Origin: Candidatus Merdinaster equi
GTDB taxonomy: Bacteria > Bacillota > Clostridia > Lachnospirales > Lachnospiraceae
Reading direction: 5' to 3'
NCBI GenBank assembly: GCA_018064935.1
Contig: JAGHUF010000047.1
Span: 1 to 64,000 of the forward strand
DNA length: 64,000 nucleotides
A program made the translations under genes and the position numbers. The first letter of the stretch is position 1. Each line of letters starts with the position of its first letter. Shown piece after piece: positions 35,479 through 44,359 of the stretch. Below the pieces are notes generated by a model. That model searched no databases, was not told the DNA's origin, and saw only the letters and a program-made list of their open reading frames with translations.

Positions 35479-36644
35479 GAAACCCTTTGTCGGATACAAT
35501 AGTCAATATTAAGCCATCTGGAATACGTAAGTTTTTTGATATAGTTGCAGATATGCCAGATGCAATTTCGCTTGGAGTTGGTGAACCTGATTTTGAGACA
35601 CCATGGCACATAAGAGATGAGGGAATCTATGCTCTTGAGAAAGGAAAAACTTTCTATACCTCCAACTCGGGATTAAAAGAATTAAGAGCGGAGATATGTA
35701 ATTATCTCGATAGAAAAATAGGTGTAAAGTACGAACCCCTGTCAGAGGTTATTATTACTGTTGGTGGCTCGGAAGCTATTGATATAGGTCTTCGCGCAAT
35801 GCTCAATCCTGGCGATGAAGTTCTCATCCCACAGCCAAGCTATGTGTCGTATGAACCTTGTACAATTCTTGCAGGAGGAAAGCCTGTATTTATTCCATTA
35901 AAGGAAGAAAATGAATTCCGTCTGACAGGACGTGAGCTTCTGGATGCGATTACTGATAAGACAAAGGTGCTTATCATGCCATTTCCGAACAACCCAACGG
36001 GTGCAATTATGGATAAGGATGACCTCGAAGAAATAGCAAAGATCTGTGTTGAGAAGGATCTTATCGTTATGTCTGACGAGATTTATTCAGAGCTGTCTTA
36101 TCATGGTGAGCATGTGTCTATTGCAGCAATGCCGGGTATGAGAGAGAGAACTGTTCTAATAAATGGATTCTCTAAGGCATTTGCCATGACAGGTTGGAGA
36201 TTGGGATATGCATGCGGACCCAAGGAAATAATTGAGCAGATGACCAAGATACATCAGTTTGCAATTATGTGTGCACCTACTACAAGCCAGTATGCTGCAG
36301 TGGAAGCACTTAAAAATGGAGACGATGATGTGAAGATGATGCGTGAGTCGTATGATCAGAGAAGACGTTTCCTGATGCAAGCATTCAAAGACATGAAGCT
36401 TCAGTGCTTTGAGCCCTTTGGAGCATTTTATGTATTCCCATGTATTAAGGAATTCGGAATGAGCAGTGAAGAGTTCTGTACAAGATTCCTCATGGAGGAG
36501 AAAGTTGCTGTGGTACCTGGAACTGCTTTTGGAGACAGTGGAGAAGGCTTTGTCAGGGTATCCTATGCTTACTCACTTGAGAAGCTGAAACTTGCTATGG
36601 GCAAGCTCAATAACTTCATTACCAAGTTAAGAGGCGAGAAATAG
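35475..36644 (+). CDS. Class I/II pyridoxal-phosphate aminotransferase
   Basis: 389 residues, fold type I aminotransferase, close to the aspartate/aromatic (PatA/AspC-like) group. Visible landmarks are SLGVGEPDFETP near the N-terminus, GGSEAIDIGLRAMLNPGDEV, FPNNPTGAIM, VMSDEIYSELSY and the Schiff-base lysine in NGFSKAFAMTGWRLGY (about residue 238). It moves amino groups between amino acids and 2-oxo acids in the cytoplasm; substrate cannot be told. It is coupled to the Lrp-type gene. Confidence 0.9.
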   Translation: MRNPLSDTIVNIKPSGIRKFFDIVADMPDAISLGVGEPDFETPWHIRDEGIYALEKGKTFYTSNSGLKELRAEICNYLDRKIGVKYEPLSEVIITVGGSEAIDIGLRAMLNPGDEVLIPQPSYVSYEPCTILAGGKPVFIPLKEENEFRLTGRELLDAITDKTKVLIMPFPNNPTGAIMDKDDLEEIAKICVEKDLIVMSDEIYSELSYHGEHVSIAAMPGMRERTVLINGFSKAFAMTGWRLGYACGPKEIIEQMTKIHQFAIMCAPTTSQYAAVEALKNGDDDVKMMRESYDQRRRFLMQAFKDMKLQCFEPFGAFYVFPCIKEFGMSSEEFCTRFLMEEKVAVVPGTAFGDSGEGFVRVSYAYSLEKLKLAMGKLNNFITKLRGEK

Positions 36645-36649
36645 CAGAT

Positions 36650-37147
36650 ATGAATATAGTACTTCTTGAACCGGAGATACCGGCAAATACTGGAAATATT
36701 GGAAGGACCTGTGTCGCAACTGGCACGGTCCTTCACTTGATTGAACCATTGGGATTTAGCCTGTCTGAGAAACAGTTAAAAAGGGCAGGAATGGATTACT
36801 GGTCCATGCTCGATGTGAGAACATATGAAAACTATGCTGATTTTCTGATGAAGAATCCAGGCGCGAAGATATGGTATGCAACAACCAAAGCGCATCAGGT
36901 GTATTCGGATGTAAGTTTTGGCGAAAACGACTTCATAATGTTTGGTAAGGAGAGTGCAGGAATCCCAGAGGAAATATTAGTTGATAATGAGAATAGCTGT
37001 ATAAGAATTCCAATGTGTGAAAGCATCCGCTCCCTGAACCTGTCCAACAGCGCTGCAATTGTTTTATATGAAGCGCTGAGGCAGAATGGATTTAATGGAT
37101 TAGAGGAAAATGGGGAACTTCACAAATTGTCGTGGAAGACAACATAA
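36650..37147 (+). CDS. trmL: tRNA (cytidine/uridine-34-2'-O)-methyltransferase
   Basis: 165 residues, a minimal SPOUT methyltransferase that 2'-O-methylates the wobble base of tRNA-Leu. N-terminal PEIPANTGNIGRTC, then the knot motifs FGKESAGIPEEIL and IPMCESIRSLNLSNSAAIVLYEA are typical of TrmL. It starts 5 bases after the aminotransferase stop, so it is in the same transcript. It ends at a terminator region shared with the convergent desulfoferrodoxin gene. Confidence 0.93.
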   Translation: MNIVLLEPEIPANTGNIGRTCVATGTVLHLIEPLGFSLSEKQLKRAGMDYWSMLDVRTYENYADFLMKNPGAKIWYATTKAHQVYSDVSFGENDFIMFGKESAGIPEEILVDNENSCIRIPMCESIRSLNLSNSAAIVLYEALRQNGFNGLEENGELHKLSWKTT

Positions 37148-37205
37148 GATAATAACTTAAGAAATTTTAAGAAATACCATAAGAGATAACGAAAAGATAA
37201 CGTAA

Positions 37206-37249
37206 AATAAAAACAAGGGGTCGGTTCAAAAATATGAGCCGGCCCCTTG
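37206..37249 (-). terminator. Terminator of the desulfoferrodoxin gene
   Basis: CAAGGGGTCGGTTC (37214-37227) pairs with GAGCCGGCCCCTTG (37236-37249, with G-T pairs). On the minus strand TTTTTATTTTA follows the stem. On the plus strand no T tract follows, so it serves the minus gene best. Confidence 0.82.
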
Positions 37250-37290
37250 TGGGGAAAGAGAGAGAAGATAAATTTTATATACAGATACTA

Positions 37291-37689
37291 TCAGATCTTT
37301 GCTTCCCATAAACCATGCAGGTTACAGTAGGCATATACGCCCTTTACCGTCTCTGTTTTCTTTATGCAGAACACGGCATGAGGTTTTTTCTCTGGGCACA
37401 GGGACTTAGCGTATATTTTGCAATCTGTTTCAAGAATAATCCACTCGATATAATGTGACTCGTCCATTGGATGAGGCTGTGAGCCAACCTCAATGCGAAT
37501 TTTGTGATAATCGCCAGGACAATTTTCTTTTTCATCTACACAATACACAGGAACGTGTTTTTCAACTGCACCATCGGTACTGCAGCTCTTTAATTCTGTC
37601 ATTGACTTACCGCAGCAGACTGGTGTAGATCCACCATCTTTTAATACTTCAAACTGATTTCCGCAGACTTCACATTTATAGAATTTCAT
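37291..37689 (-). CDS. dfx: Desulfoferrodoxin (superoxide reductase)
   Basis: 132 residues. It reduces superoxide to hydrogen peroxide and so protects strict anaerobes. The N-terminal rubredoxin-like domain has four Cys (CEVCG and VCCGKS). The C-terminal superoxide reductase domain keeps its iron ligands in EKHVPVY, GSQPHPMDESHYIEW and CNLHGLWE. The track starts at an upstream ATG (MHM) that touches the GAGGAGG ribosome site; the second ATG has normal 6-base spacing and was chosen. The XRE regulator gene lies 140 bases upstream on the same strand. Confidence 0.94.
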   Translation of the reverse strand: MKFYKCEVCGNQFEVLKDGGSTPVCCGKSMTELKSCSTDGAVEKHVPVYCVDEKENCPGDYHKIRIEVGSQPHPMDESHYIEWIILETDCKIYAKSLCPEKKPHAVFCIKKTETVKGVYAYCNLHGLWEAKI

Positions 37690-37828
37690 ATGCATCCTCC
37701 TCGTATATTTGATTAGCTTACTTGGCGAAATTATTTCGAATTAATTGCCTGTCTGTAAATCCTAATATATAGGTATTCTGCATATGATACAGCCACGAAC
37801 GGTGTCAATCTATATGGGTGGACGCGTA

Positions 37829-38443
37829 TTATTTTTCTATATCCTTTGTGAGAGACATATAACCATTAGAATCATTGAGGACTGCATTCTCGCCTTCTTG
37901 AAGAGCATTCTTAAGGAAAGGCAGGTTGGGCTGAACATTGGTTGGAGCTGAAAGGGTGTTCTTCTTTGCTGCCATCTCATAATTATGAATAATCACACCG
38001 GCCTGAGTTACTCTGTCCTTCATTGGAGTCTGAAGGTGTGCTGTCATCAGATTAAGGATTCCGCGCGGGCTGCTGCCGTGACCACCGTAGAACAGATACA
38101 GAAGCTGGCGTATTCCTTCTACAGGAAGGTCATCCAATAAAATAAACAGAGCCTGTTTGATTTTCTTAAATTCCTCGGAATCGTTTATTCCCTGCAAATC
38201 GGGGAACAGATATTGGAACATGTATGGCAGGGGGCTGACCTTGAGAGCTCTGAACCATTCCATGACCTGATCAATTGAGGGCGAGGTGGAACCCTTTTCC
38301 CAGTTTTGAATAGTCTTTCTGGCAACACCTAATTCAATTGCCATGAACTCCTGGGATTTGCCCATGTTTGTACGTGTGCTTCCAAGAATGACACCGAGGC
38401 GTTTTCTGTCTTCTGACATGTAATTATTTTCTTTGCTTTCCAT
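37829..38443 (-). CDS. XRE-family helix-turn-helix regulator
   Basis: 204 residues. The N-terminal HTH (SQEFMAIELGVARKTIQNWE, about residues 29-48) is typical of the XRE/Cro class. A longer C-terminal region (about 75-204) matches no domain I recognise and may bind a ligand or partner. AAGGAGA precedes the ATG on the minus strand. The target is unknown; a palindrome in the adjacent divergent region (38627-38640) is a candidate operator. Confidence 0.85.
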   Translation of the reverse strand: MESKENNYMSEDRKRLGVILGSTRTNMGKSQEFMAIELGVARKTIQNWEKGSTSPSIDQVMEWFRALKVSPLPYMFQYLFPDLQGINDSEEFKKIKQALFILLDDLPVEGIRQLLYLFYGGHGSSPRGILNLMTAHLQTPMKDRVTQAGVIIHNYEMAAKKNTLSAPTNVQPNLPFLKNALQEGENAVLNDSNGYMSLTKDIEK

Positions 38444-38778
38444 TATTTGATCTCCTTTGCTTGGTGCGAATGTTGATGGCTACAAATTATTGGATACTGC
38501 TTCGAAAACTGATAAATATCAGCTTAGGGCAATATATTACTCGCAAATTTAAGTAAATGGTAACGCGAAAAAATGGAATTGTATAGTGTAAATAGTAGTC
38601 TAAATTCACCACACAATGCGAAAAATATTACGCTCGTAATTCTATGTGGACTGAGTATGGCATATACTATAATATATATGGTGAGAAAGAAAGCACACTA
38701 TATATATCTTCAGCTTGATGATAATAGGATTATTTGACCAATAATCTGTATGATTAACACGAAAAAAGGGCAATTGAG
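38444..38778. promoter_or_regulatory. Intergenic region between XRE regulator and CapA-type gene
   Basis: 335 bases, AT-rich, without a gene. A perfect inverted repeat ATTACG-CT-CGTAAT lies at 38627-38640. A TATAAT box at 38668-38673 could serve the plus-strand CapA gene, but its -35 is poor. Several GCGAAAAA stretches occur on both sides of the palindrome. The region may hold the operator of the divergent XRE regulator. Confidence 0.45.
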
Positions 38779-39978
38779 ATGAGCAGAATTGAAGAAACAA
38801 AAAATACTAATCATGATGGAAAAAGACAGACGAAATCAGTGTTATTGCTTGCCATGGCAGTAATACTTGCGGCGTGTGCACTCTGTGGCTGTGGTAATTC
38901 GGAGCAAAAGGAAGAAGCAAAAGCAAGCATTGTTGTTGACGATATAGTACAGACCCCCACGAAGGTTCCAACTCCTACGCCGACTCCGACTCCAACACCT
39001 GAACCTGAACCGGAATATGAGCCTGTAATCATAGGCTTCGTTGGAGACGTAATGCTCGGAAATCAGGTCTATAAGAATTATAAGGATGCTGGTGATGATA
39101 TATCGGCAGTGCTTAAGGATGGTATGCTTGACCATTTCACGGGTGTAGATGTTATGGTTGCAAATCATGAATACTGCACTACTACATCCACGGCAATAGA
39201 TACTAATCAGATATACAATATAAAGACGTCAAAAGAGCATGAACCCCTGTGGCTGGACATGGGAGTTGATGTTGTGTCGCTCGCCAACAATCATATGCTT
39301 GATTTTGGGCGTGTAAGTGCGACTGATACAATACAGGCAATGGATGAAATCGGCGTTCTGCATTGTGGGGCTGGAGAGAATCTTGAAGCAGCGCTTAAGC
39401 CTGTTATCCTTGAGAGGAATGGCAAGAAAATTGCAATCATAGCTGCGACAAGAGTAATCTGTGCCTACGGGTGGAATGCTACCAGTGAAAAGCCAGGTGT
39501 AATGACCACATATGAGAGTACTGAATACTTTGGAATGATGAAGGATGAAATCAAAAGACTGAAGGAAGAAGAGAAGTGTGATTTTGTAATCGCATATGTA
39601 CATTTTGGCACGGAACACACTACTGAAATAAATGCGTCTCAGAAGAAGATATCCTATGAGTATATCGATTCTGGGGCAGACTTAATAATGGGAGCGCATG
39701 CGCACACACTTCAGGGCGTAGAGTTCTATAAGGGAAAACCGATTTATTACAACATGGGTAATTTCCTTTTTGGATCACAGAGAGATGAAACCATGTTTGT
39801 TGAGATTACACTAAATGAGAATAACAGCTGCTCAACAAAGATATATCCTGGAGTCACAACTGGTTCAACTGTATCACTCGCAGCAGATGAAAAAAGGCTC
39901 GAGATAATAAGATACGTTGAGAAGATATCTGTCAATGCGCAGATAGACGATGATGGAAATGTTACTCAAGTGAGATAG
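38779..39978 (+). CDS. CapA-type metallophosphatase-fold lipoprotein
   Basis: 399 residues. The signal peptide ends in a lipobox (CALCGC, Cys about residue 39), so it is anchored outside the membrane. A proline/threonine linker (TPTPTPTPTPEPEPEYEP) leads to the PGA_cap domain: GFVGDVMLGN, ANHEYC, SLANNHMLDFG, HFGTEHT and GAHAHTLQG, which hold the Asp, Asn and His metal ligands of this calcineurin-like fold. Related proteins take part in poly-gamma-glutamate capsule formation, but capBC is not nearby. A small stem spans its stop codon and the end of the convergent gene. Confidence 0.9.
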   Translation: MSRIEETKNTNHDGKRQTKSVLLLAMAVILAACALCGCGNSEQKEEAKASIVVDDIVQTPTKVPTPTPTPTPTPEPEPEYEPVIIGFVGDVMLGNQVYKNYKDAGDDISAVLKDGMLDHFTGVDVMVANHEYCTTTSTAIDTNQIYNIKTSKEHEPLWLDMGVDVVSLANNHMLDFGRVSATDTIQAMDEIGVLHCGAGENLEAALKPVILERNGKKIAIIAATRVICAYGWNATSEKPGVMTTYESTEYFGMMKDEIKRLKEEEKCDFVIAYVHFGTEHTTEINASQKKISYEYIDSGADLIMGAHAHTLQGVEFYKGKPIYYNMGNFLFGSQRDETMFVEITLNENNSCSTKIYPGVTTGSTVSLAADEKRLEIIRYVEKISVNAQIDDDGNVTQVR

Positions 39979-39987
39979 TAGAGACTG

Positions 39988-40344
39988 CTATCTCCACTTA
40001 TCAAACAGAGAGTCATAATAGATATACATCTTCTGAACACTGTTCTCTAAAATAAAGTAATGTCGGATATATGGAATGAGCAATATGAGAAACATTCCAG
40101 ACAGGATGGCAATTGATAAATCAAGAGTAAACAGGCAGATGACGATAAGCCCCACTGTTGCAATGGCAAAGAAGAGGGTGACCAGGAGATGTATCAGCCT
40201 TTCATGTTGGAAGAATTTGATTTGAGTTAGTATTTTTTCTCTGAGAAATGAATCTTCACTAGCAGAAGCTGGTGCGTTGTCAGCAAGCTCAGAGAGATAA
40301 TTTAAATATGCTTTGATTCTTTTTTCCATGTGGATATAGCCCAT
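39988..40344 (-). CDS. Small two-helix membrane protein
   Basis: 118 residues, no family recognised. A charged helical N-terminus (MEKRIKAYLNYLSELADNAP) precedes two membrane helices (about residues 48-72 and 75-98). The basic residue between them and the C-terminal YYDSLFDKW tail suggest a cytoplasmic end. A later ATG at 40329 (MEKR) is equally possible; neither has a strong ribosome site. It is convergent with the CapA gene and divergent from the SGNH/endonuclease gene. Confidence 0.55.
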   Translation of the reverse strand: MGYIHMEKRIKAYLNYLSELADNAPASASEDSFLREKILTQIKFFQHERLIHLLVTLFFAIATVGLIVICLFTLDLSIAILSGMFLILLIPYIRHYFILENSVQKMYIYYDSLFDKWR

Positions 40345-40448
40345 CTTTCATAATCTATGCACATATAATACCATATCTTACGTTTTGTTATTGAAATCCA
40401 GACTGATAAAAATTAAAAGTTGTCCTAGATTTGAGGAGAATAGAGACC

Positions 40449-42242
40449 ATGAATGAGAATCTAAAATGGGTTGCTATGTGGGGGAATGCCGTATCGATAT
40501 CGGAGAACAGACCGGAGAGCTATGCAAAAGATATTACTCTGCGTTACCCGGTTTTTTGCCCCTTTGCTGGAAACAAAATACGGATTACATTCGATAATTA
40601 TTGCGGACTTGAGGCTGTTTCAATCGCCAGAGCGACTGTTATGGTGGAGGGTGTTTTCTCGCAGGTTAGCTTTGGAGGCAGCGAAAATGTCACGATAGGG
40701 GCAGGTCAAAAGAGCACATCTGACGAAATCGATGTCTGCGTTAAAAGTGGGCAGACAATGTACGTAAGCTTCTATCTGGAGGACTATACCCAGATGAGAT
40801 CGTCTGTCTATGTTCAGGGACCCTTGTCTGGTGGAATGTATTCGCTTGGTGACGCAACCAGGGAAGTAGAATTCGATATTAACCGCTCCAGAAAAACAAA
40901 TATCTATTACTTTCTCAGCAATATTTCAATACTGACAGGTGTGGAGAACCAGGCAATTGTCTGCTATGGAGACTCAATTACTGCACAGGACTGGCCGGAT
41001 TATTTGCAGCTAGAACTCAGGGAAAATGGGCTTAACCAGTATTCTGTTATCAGAAGAGCAACCAGCGGTTCAAGAATTCTTCGAGAATATTCATGTATTA
41101 CATACGAGTCGTATGGCTTAAAGGGAACAAACAGATTTGAACATGAGGTTCCGACAGATGGGGCAACGCATGTGATTATTCAGCAGGGAATTAATGACAT
41201 TATTCATCCTGTTGGTGTGGAAGTGAATCCTTTTAGACCGATGAGCGATATGCCAGGGCTTGAAGAGCTGGAAGCAGGGATGGAATGGTATATTGCGAAG
41301 GCAAAGTCCTATGGATATAAGGTGATTCTTGGAACACTTCTTCCGATTGAGGGTTGGAGGACGTACGCTCCTTTTAGAGATGAATTCAGAAATGCATTTA
41401 ATGAATATATGCGAAATAACCACGGAGTCGATGGCGTGATTGATTTCGATAAAGCGGTTCGGGATGTACGCGCTCCGAAAGCCTTTGGCAAAAGCTATGA
41501 CAGCGGGGATCATCTCCACCCGAGTGGTAAGGGTTATGAGCGAATGGCGCAGGAAGCATTGGGATTCTTTCTGCCTGGCAATATTAAGAAAAAGAGAAGC
41601 GCCAGTTCCATGACGCGTAAGGAACGTGCACGTTTGGTTATAGAAAAGCTGAAGAGTGAATATCCAGATTCAGGGTGCTCTTTAGTATATGAAGAGCCGT
41701 GGAAGCTTCTGATATCAGTGAGACTTGCAGCGCAGTGCACAGATGAAAGAGTTAATAAGATTGTTCCAAAACTGTATGAGAAATATCCGACGATAGAGGC
41801 AATTGCAAATGCGCCGTTATCTGACATAGAAGATATAGTAAACCCATGTGGTCTTGGAAGAAGTAAAGCGCGGGATATAAAAGCTTGCATGCAGATGCTC
41901 CATGAAGTATATAAGGATATTGTTCCGGATTCTATGGAAGAGCTTCTGAAACTCCCGGGAGTAGGCAGAAAAAGTGCAAATCTGATCATAGGTGATGTAT
42001 ATGGAAAGCCAGCGATTGTGACGGATACACATTGTATCAGATTATCGAATCGTATTGGGCTTGTCACTGATGAGAAAGATCCGGCAAAGGTTGAAAAAGC
42101 TTTGTGGAAGATTGTGCCACCAGAGGAAGGGAACGCTTTGTGTCATAGGCTTGTGGATCATGGTCGTCTTATCTGCACCGCCAGAACAGCACCATATTGC
42201 GACAGATGCTGTTTGAGAGATGTTTGCAAAAGTGCAAAATAG
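40449..42242 (+). CDS. SGNH-hydrolase/endonuclease III fusion
   Basis: 597 residues from ATG 40449 (GAGGAGA upstream). Residues 1-385 are an SGNH/GDSL esterase: beta-rich N domain (about 1-165), then GDSIT with the catalytic Ser, GIND, and DHLHP with the Asp-His pair. Residues 388-597 are a complete endonuclease III: it begins MTRKERARLVIEKLKSEYPD, like stand-alone Nth, and has LPGVGRKSANLI with the catalytic Lys, TDTHC with the catalytic Asp, and four Cys of the 4Fe-4S loop (CTARTAPYC, DRCCLRDVC). Esterase removes acyl groups from glycans; Nth excises oxidised pyrimidines. They share no known pathway. Confidence 0.88.
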   Translation: MNENLKWVAMWGNAVSISENRPESYAKDITLRYPVFCPFAGNKIRITFDNYCGLEAVSIARATVMVEGVFSQVSFGGSENVTIGAGQKSTSDEIDVCVKSGQTMYVSFYLEDYTQMRSSVYVQGPLSGGMYSLGDATREVEFDINRSRKTNIYYFLSNISILTGVENQAIVCYGDSITAQDWPDYLQLELRENGLNQYSVIRRATSGSRILREYSCITYESYGLKGTNRFEHEVPTDGATHVIIQQGINDIIHPVGVEVNPFRPMSDMPGLEELEAGMEWYIAKAKSYGYKVILGTLLPIEGWRTYAPFRDEFRNAFNEYMRNNHGVDGVIDFDKAVRDVRAPKAFGKSYDSGDHLHPSGKGYERMAQEALGFFLPGNIKKKRSASSMTRKERARLVIEKLKSEYPDSGCSLVYEEPWKLLISVRLAAQCTDERVNKIVPKLYEKYPTIEAIANAPLSDIEDIVNPCGLGRSKARDIKACMQMLHEVYKDIVPDSMEELLKLPGVGRKSANLIIGDVYGKPAIVTDTHCIRLSNRIGLVTDEKDPAKVEKALWKIVPPEEGNALCHRLVDHGRLICTARTAPYCDRCCLRDVCKSAK

Positions 42243-42343
42243 TATGATTTATGGTCTGGGCCATATGATAAACATTGTTTATTGAATTGCTATTGTTTGG
42301 TAAAATATAAATGATGTGTATCGATAAAATATGAGGGGTTCAT

Positions 42344-42583
42344 ATGTTTTCTTTTTTTCGAAAAACAAATAAAGAATTAGATCAGATTATTTCAAGACTT
42401 GAAGCGAATATGTCCAATAATTATAAGGACGCGGCGCAGGATAATTTCAGGGAATTTGAAGAGAAAATGAATGAGCTGGATTTGTCTGATGCGCAGAAGA
42501 AGGTATATTCAGCGAAGCTCGAGGATTATAGATCGAGACTTAAGGAATTCACGCACAAGGATCAGAAACCATATTGGACATAA
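42344..42583 (+). CDS. Small helical protein of unknown function
   Basis: 79 residues, not assigned to a family. After a short hydrophobic-basic N-terminus (MFSFFRKTNK) it is predicted to be almost wholly helical and highly charged (NFREFEEKMNELDLSDAQKK), possibly a coiled-coil hairpin. ATGAGGGG precedes the ATG. Its last 10 bases overlap the maf start, so it is probably co-expressed with maf. Confidence 0.65.
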   Translation: MFSFFRKTNKELDQIISRLEANMSNNYKDAAQDNFREFEEKMNELDLSDAQKKVYSAKLEDYRSRLKEFTHKDQKPYWT

Positions 42584-43218
42584 TATCAGAAGAACTCAAT
42601 CAAAAATATAATATAGTTCTTGCATCCGGGTCGCCCAGGCGAAAAGAGATACTCACGCAGGCAGGACTTGATTTTACAGTAATAAAAAGTGAAGGCGAAG
42701 AGGTCATTACAAATTCAGATCCTTCAATGGTTACTATGGAGCTGTCAAGACAGAAGGCGATAGAGGTGTATGACAGAATAAATGGTACGTACGAAGCCAG
42801 CAGCGATATCTATGCGAAGGAAAAGCCAATCATAGTTATTGGTTCTGATACGGTTGTTGCCATAGACGGACAGATTCTGGGAAAACCCAAGGATGAAGCG
42901 GAAGCTGTGTGTATGATACAGAAGCTTCAGGGCAGAAGTCACAGCGTTTTTACTGGGGTAACTATTGTATTGCAGTCAGGCGAAGCGGAGAATACGGTCA
43001 CGTTTGCATGTGAGACTAAGGTGCATGTCTATCCCATGAGTAATCAGGAGATAGAGAATTATGTACTGACAGGGGAACCGATGGACAAGGCGGGAGCATA
43101 TGGTATTCAGGGATTATTTGCCAAATATGTCGAGAAGATAGAGGGCGATTATCTCAATGTAGTTGGCTTTCCGTTATCTGCCTTCTGGAGAGAACTGCAA
43201 AAAATGTTAAACAGATAA
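42574..43218 (+). CDS. maf: Maf nucleoside triphosphate pyrophosphatase
   Basis: 214 residues from a TTG at 42574, which overlaps the preceding gene by 10 bases and is probably translated by coupling. It hydrolyses non-canonical or methylated NTPs and is linked to septum inhibition in Bacillus. Family motifs: ASGSPRRKEIL (P-loop-like start), IGSDTVVAIDGQILGKP and the C-terminal DKAGAYGIQG, all intact. No better ATG start exists before the ASGSPRR motif. Confidence 0.92.
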   Translation: MDIISEELNQKYNIVLASGSPRRKEILTQAGLDFTVIKSEGEEVITNSDPSMVTMELSRQKAIEVYDRINGTYEASSDIYAKEKPIIVIGSDTVVAIDGQILGKPKDEAEAVCMIQKLQGRSHSVFTGVTIVLQSGEAENTVTFACETKVHVYPMSNQEIENYVLTGEPMDKAGAYGIQGLFAKYVEKIEGDYLNVVGFPLSAFWRELQKMLNR

Positions 43219-43244
43219 AATACTATGGGGATAAGGAGAGATAT

Positions 43245-44297
43245 ATGGAAATCAAAGGTTATACTTATGGCTTTTTTGGAAAAAGAGGAGAATACCGCTC
43301 TGAAGAGGGAATTGCTTCACAGGATGCCTTATATGACACCGGTGTCAATTGGATGTGCCTTGCAGTTGTCATGATGCAGAAGACCTGCATGAGTACAGAG
43401 ATGCATTTCAGCTTCAGGGATTCGGCGAGCGATAGGGATTTGATTGCTGCGATTGATCGTGCGCATAAGAAAAATGTTAAAGTCTGCCTCAAACCTATGG
43501 TTAATTCAGAGGATAATATTTGGAGGGCAAGAATATCATTCCCTGATGGAGAAGATGATAGCGATCCATACTGGGATGAGTGGTTTAAGAATTATACTGA
43601 TTTTATGACATACTATGCTGAGCTTGCTGAGGAAACCGGGTGCGAGATGCTGTGTATTGGTTGTGAAATGTGTGGAACAGAGTACAAGGAGAAGCACTGG
43701 AGAAAGCTGATAGCAGAAGTGAGAAAAGTATTCTCTGGCAAGGTTATGTATAACACGAATCATGGTAATGAGCTCAGTGCAAAGTGGTATGATGATCTTG
43801 ATTACATCGGAACGAGCGCATATTTCCCTGTCGGTGTTAAGACTCCAGATAACATTGAAGAAGTCGAGAGAAAAGCTGCGGAGGTTGATGCTGGACTTGC
43901 AGATCCCTCGGAGATGCCAGAACTTATCCCATGTTCTGACTACGATGTAATGGTAAAGAATTGGAAACATATAGCTGATGAGATTCAGAAGGTATACGAC
44001 AGATGGAAGAAGCCAATTCTGTTTGCTGAAATAGGCTGCAGAAGTGCCAAGACCTGTGCGTCTATGCCTTGGGATTTCAAGCATACTGATCTTCCACATG
44101 ATGAACAGGAGCAGGCTAATTTCTATTCATCATGTCTTGAAGTGTTTGCCGAGAAGCCTTGGTTTGCCGGTGCCTTCTGGTGGGACTGGAGTACAACAAT
44201 TTATCATACCAGAGAGGAAGCAGCGAAGGATAATGGATTCAATATCCACCTGAAGCTTGCGGAAACAGCATTGAAGGAAGCTTATGCTCGCCTGTAG
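43245..44297 (+). CDS. GH113-like TIM-barrel glycoside hydrolase
   Basis: 350 residues without a signal peptide. The fold and motifs resemble GH113 beta-mannanases: GVNWMCLAVVMMQKT, KVCLKPMVNS, GCEMCGTE with the probable acid/base Glu, YIGTSAYFP, and the nucleophile in ILFAEIGCRS, then WFAGAFWWDW. It would cleave beta-mannan or related oligosaccharides in the cytoplasm; specificity is uncertain. GGAGAGA precedes the ATG. A gap of 62 bases separates it from the MurT-GatD gene. Confidence 0.82.
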   Translation: MEIKGYTYGFFGKRGEYRSEEGIASQDALYDTGVNWMCLAVVMMQKTCMSTEMHFSFRDSASDRDLIAAIDRAHKKNVKVCLKPMVNSEDNIWRARISFPDGEDDSDPYWDEWFKNYTDFMTYYAELAEETGCEMLCIGCEMCGTEYKEKHWRKLIAEVRKVFSGKVMYNTNHGNELSAKWYDDLDYIGTSAYFPVGVKTPDNIEEVERKAAEVDAGLADPSEMPELIPCSDYDVMVKNWKHIADEIQKVYDRWKKPILFAEIGCRSAKTCASMPWDFKHTDLPHDEQEQANFYSSCLEVFAEKPWFAGAFWWDWSTTIYHTREEAAKDNGFNIHLKLAETALKEAYARL

Positions 44298-44359
44298 TAA
44301 TGCTGATTTGCTGATTGTGAATAAAAAAGAAGACAAATAATAAAAAGAAGAATACTACT

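Noticed and set aside
39968-39998. Hairpin across the stops of the CapA gene and the convergent gene
   Set aside because: A stem with one bulge can be drawn, but neither strand has a T tract after it; mentioned in the gene entry only.
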